DNA of 64,000 nucleotides from Vibrio zhugei (GTDB lineage Bacteria; Pseudomonadota; Gammaproteobacteria; Enterobacterales; Vibrionaceae): NCBI RefSeq assembly GCF_003716875.1, contig NZ_CP033078.1, positions 1,736,001 through 1,800,000 of the forward strand. The letters are read 5' to 3'. The position numbers were made by a program, and so were the translations under genes. The notes beneath the pieces are model-generated. The model worked only from the letters and a program-made list of their open reading frames with translations, searched no databases and was not told the DNA's origin. Shown here in pieces: positions 35,638 to 45,402 of the stretch. Position 1 is the stretch's first letter. Each line of letters opens with the position of its first letter.

Positions 35638-37326
35638 TCATGAAGAGGCCGAGGTTTGCTGATCGTTTTCTTCGCGTAATTCACGACGAAGAATTTTCCC
35701 AACATTCGATTTAGGCAGCTCTTGGCGAAATTCGATGTCTTTTGGCACTTTATACCCCGTCAAATATTGACGACAATGGGCAATCAGCTCCTTGTTTGTC
35801 AATGAGGTATCACTCGCCACAACGTAGACTTTCACCGCTTCACCAGTTGCCTCTGACGGCACACCAATCGCCGCAACCTCTTGCACTTTACTATGCAAAG
35901 CAACCACGTCTTCGATCTCGTTCGGATACACATTAAAACCCGACACTAAAATCATATCTTTTTTGCGATCGACAATATAAATCATGCCCATCTCATCAAT
36001 GCGAACCATATCGCCAGTGGATACCCAACCATCATCACTGAGCACTTCAGCCGTGGCTTCGGCATTATTCCAATAGCCACTCATGACTTGTGGGCCTTTC
36101 ACTTGCAATTCACCCACTTGATCGAATGGCAGTACCTGACCTTCATCATCGACGATACGAACGTCCGTTGATGGTACCGGTAAGCCAATCGCCCCCGAGT
36201 AATCTTTAAGATCGTACGGGTTACCCGCGACTAGCGGTGAACACTCCGTGAGCCCGTACCCTTCCAGTAGATGAATCCCAGTGATCGCTTTCCATTTTTC
36301 TGCAACCGCCCGTTGCACGGCCATTCCACCACCGACCGCAAGTCTTAAGTGCGTAAAATCCAATTGCTTAAAGTGGGCATTATTGACCAATGCATTAAAC
36401 AGGGTGTTGACGCCAGTGATTGCCGTAACGTCATAACGCCCCAAGTCTTTAACAAACCCAGGAATGTCGCGTGGGTTAGTGATTAATAAGTTTGAGCCGC
36501 CCATTTCAGTAAACAGTAGGCAGTTGACTGACAAAGCAAAGACGTGATACAGCGGCAAAGCAGTAACCACCAGCTCATCGCCATCGGAGAGAACAGGCCC
36601 ATACGCCCCTTTGGCTTGTAGAACATTGGCAACCATATTGCGATGGGTTAAGACCGCGCCTTTGGCGGCACCTGTGGTCCCACCAGTATATTGCAAAAAC
36701 GCCACATCGCTGCTCGCAACATCTGGACGTTCGTAGGTATATTGGCGACCTAACGTCAACGCCTGCTTCATTGAGACCGCATTGGGAAGATGATAATTCG
36801 GCACTTTCCGTTTTATGTATTTCACCACCCAGTCAATAATTTTACCTTTTACTGTTGGCAGCATTTGACCTAACGAGGTCATCACCACATGTTTGATGGG
36901 CGTGTTATCAATGACCTGCTCTAAGGTGTGTGCAAAGTTGGTGACGATGACAATGGTTTCCACGTCAGCATCTTTGATTTGATGTTCTAATTCTCGGGGT
37001 TTGTACAACGGGTTAACGTTGACCGCAACCATGCCTGCGCGCAAAATACCATAGAGTGCGATCGGATATTGCAATAAATTCGGCATCATTAACGCGACGC
37101 GCGAACCTGGCTGCAAACGTAAATCGTGTTGTAAATAGGCCGCGAATGCGCGACTGCGCTGTTCTAATTCGCGATAAGACAACGTCGCACCCATGTTGAT
37201 GAATGCGGTTTTGTCAGCATAACGCTCAACCGCTTGTTCAAACATATCCAACAATGTTGGATACTGCCCCGGATCGATGGTTTCAGGCACGTCGTCGGGA
37301 TAACGTGAAAGCCAAGGTTTATCCAA
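35638..37326 (-). CDS. fadD: Long-chain fatty acid CoA ligase FadD
   Basis: The 562-residue protein has the adenylate-forming motifs [36 protein letters not shown] and [12 protein letters not shown]. It activates imported long-chain fatty acids to acyl-CoA at the inner membrane. I chose a TTG start at 37326 because GAGGAG lies seven bases upstream. The resulting start ([10 protein letters not shown] read as Met) and length equal E. coli FadD, which also starts with TTG. Longer starts at 37353 (ATG) or 37389 are possible. It is in the yoaA-tsaB-hyp-slp-hydrolase-fadD cluster. Confidence 0.95.
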   Translation of the reverse strand: MDKPWLSRYPDDVPETIDPGQYPTLLDMFEQAVERYADKTAFINMGATLSYRELEQRSRAFAAYLQHDLRLQPGSRVALMMPNLLQYPIALYGILRAGMVAVNVNPLYKPRELEHQIKDADVETIVIVTNFAHTLEQVIDNTPIKHVVMTSLGQMLPTVKGKIIDWVVKYIKRKVPNYHLPNAVSMKQALTLGRQYTYERPDVASSDVAFLQYTGGTTGAAKGAVLTHRNMVANVLQAKGAYGPVLSDGDELVVTALPLYHVFALSVNCLLFTEMGGSNLLITNPRDIPGFVKDLGRYDVTAITGVNTLFNALVNNAHFKQLDFTHLRLAVGGGMAVQRAVAEKWKAITGIHLLEGYGLTECSPLVAGNPYDLKDYSGAIGLPVPSTDVRIVDDEGQVLPFDQVGELQVKGPQVMSGYWNNAEATAEVLSDDGWVSTGDMVRIDEMGMIYIVDRKKDMILVSGFNVYPNEIEDVVALHSKVQEVAAIGVPSEATGEAVKVYVVASDTSLTNKELIAHCRQYLTGYKVPKDIEFRQELPKSNVGKILRRELREENDQQTSASS

Positions 37327-37423
37327 AGTAATACTCCTCGTTCTTGGCTGCATAACTATCTCTAAATATAGTAGAAAACCTACAGCCAAATAATGTCAGC
37401 ATTTTGCTGACCGGCGTTAATTT

Positions 37424-38269
37424 TTAATTAATGTATTCCAAAATTGTCTGTGCGACATATTCAGGCTGTTCAAGATGACAATGATGTCCACCGACTATCG
37501 TTAAGATAGTACAATGTTTCGATAAAAGCACCGTTGCACTTTGGCGTAAATCGGCATAGCCGTCACTCCCTAGAATCAGGCCATGTGGGCAACGGATTCC
37601 CTGTATAAATGTGCTGGCTTGCTCTGGAGGCATTCGGAATGCAGACTGCGTTTGTAACTGACGATCATGCTGCCAGAACCAGCGCCCATCTCGCGGTGTT
37701 AATCCTCGCTCAACCAAAGGTTGAATCAATGGAGCCGCAACATGACTGACTTGTGCTCGATGCCGAACCGCTGCGTCTACGCTGGCATAGCCACGCTCAA
37801 CGTGCGAACGTACCTGCTCACGACTGATAATGCTATCGCGTAAACGAGGCACGGCTCGTTCTGGTGATTCCGCTAGCGGTGCAATACCTTCGATTTGAAC
37901 CAATCCCGTCACATGTTCCGGAAACGTTGAACTATAGCAAGCAGCAATCAATGCACCAAGAGAATGCCCGACTAAAAGACACTTCTGTGTAAAAAAAGTG
38001 GTTATTAGCTGATAAATATCATCAACATAATCGTGAAATGGATAAAAATACCCCATACCTTTATGCGTGGAGTATCCATGTCCAGCCAAATCCAGAGCAC
38101 AGAAATGCCGCGATGGTGCCCTCTCCGCGCAGGCCGCTAACACAGTAGAAAAACTCGCCGCGTTATCGAGCCACCCATGCAAAAAAATGACCGATGGTAA
38201 CGACGACGGCTCCCCCACTTCTAACGCGTTCAACGTCACGTTAGACAGCCGATATTGCGTTTCCCGCAT
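37424..38269 (-). CDS. Alpha/beta hydrolase
   Basis: The 281-residue protein has the alpha/beta hydrolase fold: oxyanion motif HGWLDN, nucleophile elbow GHSLGA, an Asp in LILGSDGYAD and a late His in GGHHCHLEQPE. No signal peptide is seen. The substrate is unknown, and esterase or lipase-like activity is likely. Its ATG follows the slp stop by one base, so translation is coupled. The slp and fadD neighbours suggest envelope lipid or fatty-acid use. Confidence 0.88.
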   Translation of the reverse strand: MRETQYRLSNVTLNALEVGEPSSLPSVIFLHGWLDNAASFSTVLAACAERAPSRHFCALDLAGHGYSTHKGMGYFYPFHDYVDDIYQLITTFFTQKCLLVGHSLGALIAACYSSTFPEHVTGLVQIEGIAPLAESPERAVPRLRDSIISREQVRSHVERGYASVDAAVRHRAQVSHVAAPLIQPLVERGLTPRDGRWFWQHDRQLQTQSAFRMPPEQASTFIQGIRCPHGLILGSDGYADLRQSATVLLSKHCTILTIVGGHHCHLEQPEYVAQTILEYIN

Positions 38270-38270
38270 A

Positions 38271-38846
38271 CTACTCCACCGTATTGATGATCTGTCCTTC
38301 GCTGGGCCCCTGATAACGACAAATTATACCATTACATGGAGCAAGTAACGGCGCAATTCTATCGGTCATGACTCTTTGTGTAATGGTCCATAAATGTACC
38401 CCTTGCCCCTGAATGACTGGAGCTGACTGTGAGTGCTCACCGACTTTGATCGTCTCTACGCCATCGGCCGTGCCGAGTACCGTCAATAATCGACCTTTAT
38501 GATAAGCCATCGGATCAAGAAACCGACTCACATACACAACAAAACGGCCTTGAGGCTCCTGATCAATATCAGGACGCCCACCATGACCAATTGGCAGTGA
38601 CACCAACACCAGACGTGTCTGTTTGGCTCGGTTGTCAATACTGGCAATCACTCCCCCGATACGCACAGTGGTGAGTTCTGCCTTAGCGTCCTTACCGTCG
38701 GATGATAAAGCAGCCAAGGTCGCGTAATCGGTCACCACGTCAGTGTCGGCGGGACTGCGTAGCTCATCAGGCAATTGAACACACCCGGTCAAGATGAGAC
38801 AGAGTAGTGGGATAAAAACAAACGTCACGGAACGCAGGGTTATCAT
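38271..38846 (-). CDS. slp: Slp-family outer membrane lipoprotein
   Basis: The 191-residue protein has a lipoprotein signal (LCLILTGC, lipidated Cys20) and a Slp/YeaY domain (VRIGGVIASIDN...GRFVVYVSRFLDPMAYHKGRLLTVLGTADGVE). Slp-type proteins are starvation- or stress-induced outer-membrane lipoproteins. The E. coli relative YeaY also sits before fadD. The ATG at 38846 follows AAGGAG by seven bases. The longer frame to 38882 is rejected. Confidence 0.92.
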   Translation of the reverse strand: MITLRSVTFVFIPLLCLILTGCVQLPDELRSPADTDVVTDYATLAALSSDGKDAKAELTTVRIGGVIASIDNRAKQTRLVLVSLPIGHGGRPDIDQEPQGRFVVYVSRFLDPMAYHKGRLLTVLGTADGVETIKVGEHSQSAPVIQGQGVHLWTITQRVMTDRIAPLLAPCNGIICRYQGPSEGQIINTVE

Positions 38847-38862
38847 AGAAAGCTCCTTACCT

Positions 38863-39162
38863 TTAAATATATAAATCCACACCTAACAATTGAGCCAGCT
38901 CGTCTCGTTTTGCTTGATGCATGACTCCCATATATTCTTCTAACGCTTTACGCCCGCGTCCTTCGGGTAAATCATAATGTAAGGTTGCACCACGTAAATC
39001 CGATTCGTTCATATGACGAATCGATTGTGACACCGCATGCGCCACTTTCGTTGTTTGTGCGGCCTTGTCAGGATTATGGCTTTGCCGAACCTCATTTTTC
39101 TTACTTTTTGACGTTCGATTTGGCCCCGGTATCGATGAGGGTAAACCGTTAATTGTTACCAT
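38863..39162 (-). CDS. Conserved-context hypothetical protein
   Basis: The 99-residue polar protein (MVTINGLPSSIPGPNRTSKSKK...) has no signal peptide or membrane segment. The N-terminal half is disordered and basic. The C-terminal half has helices with an acidic/basic pattern (RGRKALEEYMGVMHQAKRDELAQLLGVDLYI). AGGA lies six bases before the ATG. It sits 16 bases before slp and 54 after tsaB, in an operon-like row. I do not recognise the family. The disordered N-terminus and helical C-terminus loosely recall FlgM-type regulators, which is not evidence of function. Confidence 0.8.
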   Translation of the reverse strand: MVTINGLPSSIPGPNRTSKSKKNEVRQSHNPDKAAQTTKVAHAVSQSIRHMNESDLRGATLHYDLPEGRGRKALEEYMGVMHQAKRDELAQLLGVDLYI

Positions 39163-39216
39163 ACATGTCCTTTAACCAACTAGGCAGGCCGCAGTTAGCC
39201 GATGCTCATCAAAAGG

Positions 39217-39918
39217 TTATGACCGTCCCGGTAGTTTTTTCCACGTTACGGTATCTCGCAAATACACGGGGCTAGAATCTTCGACTGCCACCATTTGACC
39301 TTGTTCTAAAGCAAATTTAGCAAGAAATACCATGTCTTGCGCTTTAGGATACAAAATCTCTGACGGTTCGCACGTGAGGTTGAGCGTACTGAGCTCATCA
39401 CGATAGGCATCCCATCCCGTTCCCACTTGAGTCCAACTCAACGCATCACCGCTCACACGTGAATTCAGATTATTCGGCGCGACAACACACTCTTCGCCCA
39501 CCACTTGCCAATCTCCATTCGATTGACGCTGATATTGCGCCCAATACACTTCACTCATCCGTGCATCAATCGCCGCTGCCACTTGAGAAGCCCCAGTTTG
39601 ACGGTAAGCCTGCTGAGCCATTGCTGCGAGTGTCGAAATACCAATCATAGGCAGTTCAGCCCCAAGTGCCAACCCCTGAGCAATGCCGATGCCAATGCGA
39701 ACACCTGTAAAACTCCCCGGACCGCGACCATAGGCCAATGCGTCCAATTCTTGCAACGTCACGCCGGCTTCTTTTAATACTTCATCGACCATAGGGAGGA
39801 TTTTCTTGGTATGGTCACGAGGAGCAATAGCATCACGTGTATAAACAGTATTACCCATCATTAAGGCCACAGAACACATTTCTGTTGACGTGTCGATGGC
39901 AAGGATTTTTGCGCTCAT
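39217..39918 (-). CDS. tsaB: TsaB, tRNA t6A modification subunit
   Basis: The 233-residue protein has an ASKHA-fold N-terminus ([16 protein letters not shown]) and the [24 protein letters not shown] motif of TsaB (YeaZ). It scaffolds TsaD and TsaE in making threonylcarbamoyladenosine at position 37 of ANN-decoding tRNAs. It lacks the metal-binding His residues of TsaD, as expected. It starts nine bases after the yoaA stop in one operon. Confidence 0.96.
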   Translation of the reverse strand: MSAKILAIDTSTEMCSVALMMGNTVYTRDAIAPRDHTKKILPMVDEVLKEAGVTLQELDALAYGRGPGSFTGVRIGIGIAQGLALGAELPMIGISTLAAMAQQAYRQTGASQVAAAIDARMSEVYWAQYQRQSNGDWQVVGEECVVAPNNLNSRVSGDALSWTQVGTGWDAYRDELSTLNLTCEPSEILYPKAQDMVFLAKFALEQGQMVAVEDSSPVYLRDTVTWKKLPGRS

Positions 39919-39926
39919 TCAATTCT

Positions 39927-41855
39927 CTAGTTGATTTCTGTTGTCGATAAGGTGTGAAGAAAGTCGCTCACGACTTGTAAATTCCGCGTTCGTGGAATAG
40001 GCGGTAAACTGGCCAAAAATGTGCCACCGTAGTCTCGAGTCACCAAGCGGTTGTCACAGATGATCAGTGCTCCTTGATCGTTTTTATCTCGGATCAATCG
40101 CCCCACACCTTGCTTTAAGGTAATGACCGCTTCAGGCAGCTGTACTTGACTAAACGGATCCCCGCCGCGTAGGCGGCAATCTTCTATCCGTGCTTTGAGC
40201 AGAGGGTCATCAGGTGCAGTAAACGGTAATTTATCAATGATAACACAGCTTAATGCATCGCCTCTAACATCAATCCCTTCCCAGAATGCGCCGGTCGCGA
40301 CCAATAACGCATTCCCCAATGCCATAAACTCCGCCAATGTTTTCTGCTTGGTGGTTTCCCCTTGCAATAATACGGGCAGTGATAACTGTTCGCGAAACAA
40401 CTCACCCAACTCACGCATCATGCTGTGCGAGGTACATAAGAAGAAGCAACGCCCTCCATTGGCTTCAATGATCGGCGCCAACATCTGGACGAGTTTTTTT
40501 GCGATTCCAGGGCTGTTGGGCTCTGGTAAATAGCGGGGAACGCACAGTTTCGCTTGGTTATGATAATCAAAAGGGCTGGGTAAAGAAAACTGAGCTTGTG
40601 GCTTAAGACCCAAGCGATGAGTGAAATGGGTAAAGTCGTCTTTCACCGCCAGCGTCGCCGATGTAAAAATCCAAGCGCCAGGGTACATCGCCATTTGCTC
40701 TTGGAACTTATCCGCCACAGTTAACGGTGTAATATGCAAACTAAAATGACGTGGTGTCGTGTCAAACCAGTAGGAGTATCCGGTAATAGACACATCACAA
40801 ACTCGGTCCAAACGACCTTTAATTAAGGTGGCACGCTCAAACGCTGCATCCAGCAATTGACTGCGCCCAAGCGCCAATTTCAGTACCTCTAGAGCGAAGT
40901 CTAGTCCCTCTTTTAAACGCTCGACTGCACGCAAAATAGCAGGTGATGCAATCGCTTCTCGCCAATTGCCTCGATACCCAGTGTCACCTAAAGCAATGCG
41001 TAAATCCATGGAGCTTTGTTGTAGCTTTTCCGCAATTTTTTGTAACTGACGCATGTCTTTGGCTTCAGTGCGATAACCGATATCGATGTCTTTGGCCAAC
41101 TCCTGCACTTGGCGGCTTGATAGGGACTGACCAAAGTATTGGCTGGCGATATCGGGTAACTGATGCGCTTCATCAAAAATAAACACTTCGGCTTCCGGAA
41201 TTAACTCACCAAACCCGGTTTCTTTAATGGCCAAGTCCGCCAAAAACAAATGATGATTCACCACCACGACATCTGCATCCATCGCATTACGACGCGCTTT
41301 CGAGACGAAACAGTCATCGTAACTGGGACACTCTTTGCCTAAGCAATTTTCATTGGTGGAGGTAATGGTGGGAATGATCATACTGTCTTCGGGTAAAGAC
41401 TCGCACTCACCCAAGTCGCCACTTTTCGTTTCAGAGGACCACTGGCGTACTTTGACTAATTGACTCAATAACGTAGGATCTGCGTAATTGGTATGACTTT
41501 CGACCATCTGGCGACTGAGACGGTCCAAGCACAAATAATTAGATCGCCCTTTAAGAAGCGCAACTTTACCAAAAAAGCCGAGCGCACGGATCATTAGGGG
41601 AAGGTCGCGATGAAACAGTTGTTCTTGAAGGTTTTTGGAGCCAGTACTAATGATGGTTTTTTTACCGCTCAATAACGCGGGGACTAAATACGCAAAGGTT
41701 TTGCCTGTTCCTGTGCCCGCTTCCACAACCAGTTGTCCGTTATCACGGATAGCATCCGACACCGATTGTGCCATATCGATTTGCGCCTGACGCGGCTGGA
41801 ATCCAGGAATAGCTTGCCCTAAGGCGCCCTGCTGGGAAAACGTTTTTGCGATCAT
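39927..41855 (-). CDS. yoaA: YoaA, DinG-family Fe-S DNA helicase
   Basis: The 642-residue XPD-like superfamily-2 helicase has Walker A GTGTGKT (47-53), DEAH (228-231) and a 4Fe-4S cluster set of Cys109, Cys171, Cys176 and Cys182. C-terminal motifs V and VI follow (TGAFWEGIDV, QGVGRLIR). YoaA works with the Pol III chi subunit in replication repair and sets azidothymidine tolerance in E. coli. The yoaA-tsaB pair is conserved. All motifs are intact. Confidence 0.95.
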   Translation of the reverse strand: MIAKTFSQQGALGQAIPGFQPRQAQIDMAQSVSDAIRDNGQLVVEAGTGTGKTFAYLVPALLSGKKTIISTGSKNLQEQLFHRDLPLMIRALGFFGKVALLKGRSNYLCLDRLSRQMVESHTNYADPTLLSQLVKVRQWSSETKSGDLGECESLPEDSMIIPTITSTNENCLGKECPSYDDCFVSKARRNAMDADVVVVNHHLFLADLAIKETGFGELIPEAEVFIFDEAHQLPDIASQYFGQSLSSRQVQELAKDIDIGYRTEAKDMRQLQKIAEKLQQSSMDLRIALGDTGYRGNWREAIASPAILRAVERLKEGLDFALEVLKLALGRSQLLDAAFERATLIKGRLDRVCDVSITGYSYWFDTTPRHFSLHITPLTVADKFQEQMAMYPGAWIFTSATLAVKDDFTHFTHRLGLKPQAQFSLPSPFDYHNQAKLCVPRYLPEPNSPGIAKKLVQMLAPIIEANGGRCFFLCTSHSMMRELGELFREQLSLPVLLQGETTKQKTLAEFMALGNALLVATGAFWEGIDVRGDALSCVIIDKLPFTAPDDPLLKARIEDCRLRGGDPFSQVQLPEAVITLKQGVGRLIRDKNDQGALIICDNRLVTRDYGGTFLASLPPIPRTRNLQVVSDFLHTLSTTEIN

Positions 41856-41984
41856 TCCACATCTAAAAAGATAACGAAGGTGGCGTTAATTATGTCAGTT
41901 TTCATCGAGCGGTGCGACTCTAATTACGCCGCGCGCCTTTAGTCAGCTCAAACCGATACCGCCACCCATATCGTCATTATGCTC

Positions 41985-42194
41985 TTATTTGCGGGTTAAA
42001 TACCGCTGCAACCATGGGGAAGCAGAAAAACACACGTCTTCTGATTCTGGGGATTGCAAAGCTTTTGCGGCTTCCGTAGGAGACATGCGATGTTCCCAGC
42101 ATTGCTCAAGCATTTGACTATCAAATAGGTCATCGCCAATCAATTCACGAACGCGTTCGCAGTAGAGTTTGTGGGCTAAAAAGTCTCTGTCCAT
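41985..42194 (-). CDS. Small hypothetical protein
   Basis: The 69-residue soluble protein (MDRDFLAHKLYCERVRELIGDDL...) is mostly helical, with DSQMLEQCWEHRMSPTEAAKALQS in the centre and a basic tail. I chose the ATG at 42194 because GAGG lies eight bases upstream. The frame extends to 42224 without a ribosome site. It is divergent from purU and upstream of yoaA. I do not recognise its family. Confidence 0.75.
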   Translation of the reverse strand: MDRDFLAHKLYCERVRELIGDDLFDSQMLEQCWEHRMSPTEAAKALQSPESEDVCFSASPWLQRYLTRK

Positions 42195-42428
42195 CGTGTT
42201 ATCCTCAGGTTGAACAATTGCCAATACAATTGCTGGTGACCATTGTCATCATCCTTGCAACAACACCTCGCGTTGGTCCCTAGAAACACAGCCAAGACTG
42301 TGTATAAAGGTTGCAACTCAATTTATTATGCTTTAATTATAGTCGTTCTAACTGAAAAGCAATGCGCCGTTGTGCTTTTTTCAGACAGGGTATACGACAA
42401 TAAAAATTATTATGGAAGTCATCGATTG

Positions 42429-43262
42429 ATGGAAAAGAAAACGCTGCTAACACACTGCAGCGATAAGCCTGGGCTTATCGCTAAAATCACCAATATTTGT
42501 TACAAACACCAACTCAACATCACGTATAACAGTGAATTCGTAGACAATACTACGGGTCAGTTCTTCATGCGTACCGAGCTAGAAGGCTATTTTAACGATA
42601 CAACGTTTCTTGCAGATTTATCGCAAGCACTTCCTGATGGAGCAAAATATCAATTAGCCAGCTCACAACGTAAGCGCGTCGTCATTCTTGTTACGAAAGA
42701 ATCCCATTGCCTTGGTGATATTTTAATGAAGAATTTTGACGGTAGTTTAGATGTGGATATTGCGGCCGTTGTTGGTAACTACGATCATTTACAGTCACTA
42801 ACGGAGCGCTTTGATATCCCGTTCCACTGCGTGTCTCACCAAGATCTCACACGTGCTCAACATGATACGCAAATGCTGGACGTCATTAAGCAATACAATC
42901 CCGATTATCTTGTTCTTGCCAAATACATGCGCATTCTGAGTCCTGAATTTGTGGATCATTTCCCTTATCGCATTATCAATATTCATCACAGCTTTTTACC
43001 AGCATTTATTGGTGCCAAACCTTATCACCAAGCCTATGAGCGTGGTGTGAAGATCATTGGAGCAACCGCTCACTTTGTTACCAGCAACCTCGATGAAGGT
43101 CCCATTATCAAGCAAGACGTGATCACGGTTGATCATACGTTCAATGCACAAGATATGGCACAAGCTGGCCGCGATGTAGAAAAAAACGTATTGAGCCGCG
43201 CATTAAGCAAAGTACTCAGCGATCGCGTCTTCGTACAAGGCAATAAAACCATTATCTTATAA
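42429..43262 (+). CDS. purU: Formyltetrahydrofolate deformylase
   Basis: The 277-residue protein has an N-terminal ACT domain (THCSDKPGLIAKITNICYKHQLNI) and a formyltransferase-fold catalytic domain with NIHHSFLPAFIGAKPYHQAYERGVKIIGATAHFVT. It releases formate from 10-formyl-THF, supplying PurT and balancing glycine. MEKKTLLTHC is the family start. The frame open from 42243 adds a non-conserved stretch. The ribosome site is a modest GGAAG. Confidence 0.95.
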   Translation: MEKKTLLTHCSDKPGLIAKITNICYKHQLNITYNSEFVDNTTGQFFMRTELEGYFNDTTFLADLSQALPDGAKYQLASSQRKRVVILVTKESHCLGDILMKNFDGSLDVDIAAVVGNYDHLQSLTERFDIPFHCVSHQDLTRAQHDTQMLDVIKQYNPDYLVLAKYMRILSPEFVDHFPYRIINIHHSFLPAFIGAKPYHQAYERGVKIIGATAHFVTSNLDEGPIIKQDVITVDHTFNAQDMAQAGRDVEKNVLSRALSKVLSDRVFVQGNKTIIL

Positions 43263-43270
43263 TAACGACG

Positions 43271-43309
43271 CTCTGGTTGTGCATCTCAGCCCCCACCACA
43301 CAACCAGAG
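43271..43309 (+). terminator. purU terminator-like hairpin
   Basis: CTCTGGTTGTG and CACAACCAGAG form an 11-bp perfect stem around a 17-base loop, eight bases after the stop, followed by TCTTGTCTCT. Confidence 0.6.
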
Positions 43310-43452
43310 TCTTGTCTCTCCTTCTCCCGCGCCGCTTAGCCTCTATCGCCAGTCGCACATCTATAAAGATTGTTTGCCCACTGGGAATCACGTAGGATTA
43401 ATCCTAATATTGATGCTGTTAAGCTAACGTTGGCGCTATACATGGAGAGACA

Positions 43453-45297
43453 ATGAAAACACTGTTCGGTTATCTGGGAAAGGTCATAAAAGGGGTATGG
43501 AAAGTCATTACCTTCTTGCGAGTGGCCCTATTGAATATCCTATTTATTATGCTTGCGGTGGGAATTTGGTTTAGTCTCAGCGACTCGACTCCACAGGAAA
43601 ACAACCAACCTTCTGCTCTTGTTTTAAATCTCAACGGTCCGATTGTTGAAAAATCAAGTTATTTGACACCACTCGACTCTTTCAAAGAGTCTGCGCTCGG
43701 TGACGACATTCCAAAAGAGAATGTCTTGTTTGATATTGTTCATACTATTCGTCACGCCAAAACCGATCCGAACATTACTGGCTTGGTATTATCGCTGCAA
43801 GATATGCCTAATACCAGCCTTACCAAATTACGTTATATCGCCAAAGCCATTAATGAGTTTAAAACCTCAGGAAAGCCTGTGTTTGCGACGGGCGACTTTT
43901 ACAGTCAGAGCCAATATTATCTCGCAAGTTATGCCGATAAAGTGTATCTCTCGCCAGAGGGCTCCGTATTACTCAAAGGCTACAGCGCCTATGGGCTTTA
44001 TATGAAAGACTTCCTCAATAAGATCGATGTTAACGCACATATCTTTCGAGTCGGCACCTACAAATCGGCGGTTGAGCCTTTCATGCGTAACGATATGTCA
44101 CCAGCGGCACGAGAAGCCGCAACCCGTTGGTTGAGTCAATTATGGGGCGCTTATACTGACGACGTGGCCGCCAACCGTCATATAGACGCCAGCGTTTTAC
44201 GTCCCAATATGCAAGAATTCTTGAAAGAGTTTAAACAATCGAAAGGCAGCTTAGCCGACTTGTCGTTACGCTTAGGTCTGGTCGATAAATTAACGAGTCG
44301 CCATCAAGTGCGTACTCTGCTTGCTAAGCAATTTGGTAGTGATGGCAAAGATGGCTATCACGCGATTGGTTATTATCAATACAAAGACGCCTTACCGGCT
44401 GAATTACCCAAAGCGAAAAATGACATCGCGGTGATTGTCGCCAGCGGAGAAATCAAAGACGGAAAAGAGTCCACAGGCGTGGTGGGCGGTGATACGTTAG
44501 CGGCGCAATTGCGCGATGCTCGCAACGACCCACATGTCAAAGCGGTCATTCTCCGAGTTGATAGTCCTGGAGGCAGTGCTTTCGCGTCAGAAGTGGTGCG
44601 AGAAGAGCTGACGACGCTCAAGGCAGCCGGAAAGCCCGTCGTGGTCTCTATGTCGAGTTTGGCTGCATCTGGTGGCTACTGGATTTCTATGGCGGCAGAT
44701 AAAATTATCGCACAGCCGACCACACTGACTGGCTCAATTGGTATCTTTAGCGTCATTCCAACCTTTGAAAAAGGACTGGCGAAATGGGGCATAACGACCG
44801 ATGGTGTTGGAACCACTCCTTTTGCTGGAGAAGGGGTGACGTCAGGTCTCAGCGATGGCGCGAAACAAGCGATGCAATTAGCCATTGACCATGGTTATCA
44901 TCGTTTTATTTCACTGGTTGGCCAATACCGTCATATGTCGAATCAACAAGTGGATAAAATTGCCCAAGGCCATGTCTGGACTGGTCAAGATGCCGTGAAA
45001 AATGGCTTAGTCGATCAACTCGGTGATTTTGATGACGCCGTCGATGCGGCCGCTCAATTAGCCAAGCTTAAACATTATAATGTCCGTTGGGTCGAGGAAC
45101 CATTAACACCCGCACAAGAGCTATTCAAAGGACTAATGAGTGAAGCTCATGCAAGCTTTGGTGTTGACCTCTCCAGTCTTCTCCCCGAAGCCTTGCAACC
45201 TGCAGCGAAACAACTCAGCTCCACCGCTGAATTGTTAAGTCACTTTAATGATCCTAAAGGGGAATACGCGTACTGTCTCCCCTGTCAGGTAAAATAA
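43453..45297 (+). CDS. sppA: Signal peptide peptidase A (protease IV)
   Basis: The 614-residue protein has one N-terminal membrane helix (about residues 22-40) and two tandem S49 domains. The catalytic Lys204 (RVGTYKSAVEPF) is in the first and Ser406 (LAASGGYW) in the second, as in E. coli SppA67. It degrades cleaved signal peptides in the inner membrane. GGAGAG precedes the ATG. It lies upstream of ansA as in E. coli. Confidence 0.96.
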   Translation: MKTLFGYLGKVIKGVWKVITFLRVALLNILFIMLAVGIWFSLSDSTPQENNQPSALVLNLNGPIVEKSSYLTPLDSFKESALGDDIPKENVLFDIVHTIRHAKTDPNITGLVLSLQDMPNTSLTKLRYIAKAINEFKTSGKPVFATGDFYSQSQYYLASYADKVYLSPEGSVLLKGYSAYGLYMKDFLNKIDVNAHIFRVGTYKSAVEPFMRNDMSPAAREAATRWLSQLWGAYTDDVAANRHIDASVLRPNMQEFLKEFKQSKGSLADLSLRLGLVDKLTSRHQVRTLLAKQFGSDGKDGYHAIGYYQYKDALPAELPKAKNDIAVIVASGEIKDGKESTGVVGGDTLAAQLRDARNDPHVKAVILRVDSPGGSAFASEVVREELTTLKAAGKPVVVSMSSLAASGGYWISMAADKIIAQPTTLTGSIGIFSVIPTFEKGLAKWGITTDGVGTTPFAGEGVTSGLSDGAKQAMQLAIDHGYHRFISLVGQYRHMSNQQVDKIAQGHVWTGQDAVKNGLVDQLGDFDDAVDAAAQLAKLKHYNVRWVEEPLTPAQELFKGLMSEAHASFGVDLSSLLPEALQPAAKQLSSTAELLSHFNDPKGEYAYCLPCQVK

Positions 45298-45309
45298 ATT
45301 TGATCATGC

Positions 45310-45338
45310 ACAGGCGCTGGTAAAGCGCCTGTTTTTAT
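45310..45338 (+). terminator. sppA terminator
   Basis: ACAGGCGC and GCGCCTGT pair around a 7-base loop, 13 bases after the stop, and are followed by TTTTTATT. Confidence 0.85.
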
Positions 45339-45402
45339 TCTCTATTTTTTGATTATAATCAACCTCTCTTTCTCACTTCTATCACACGAGTAACGTTTAG
45401 CA

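Noticed and set aside
43400..43440. sppA promoter with TATACA as -10
   Set aside because: No acceptable -35 lies at 16-18 bases.
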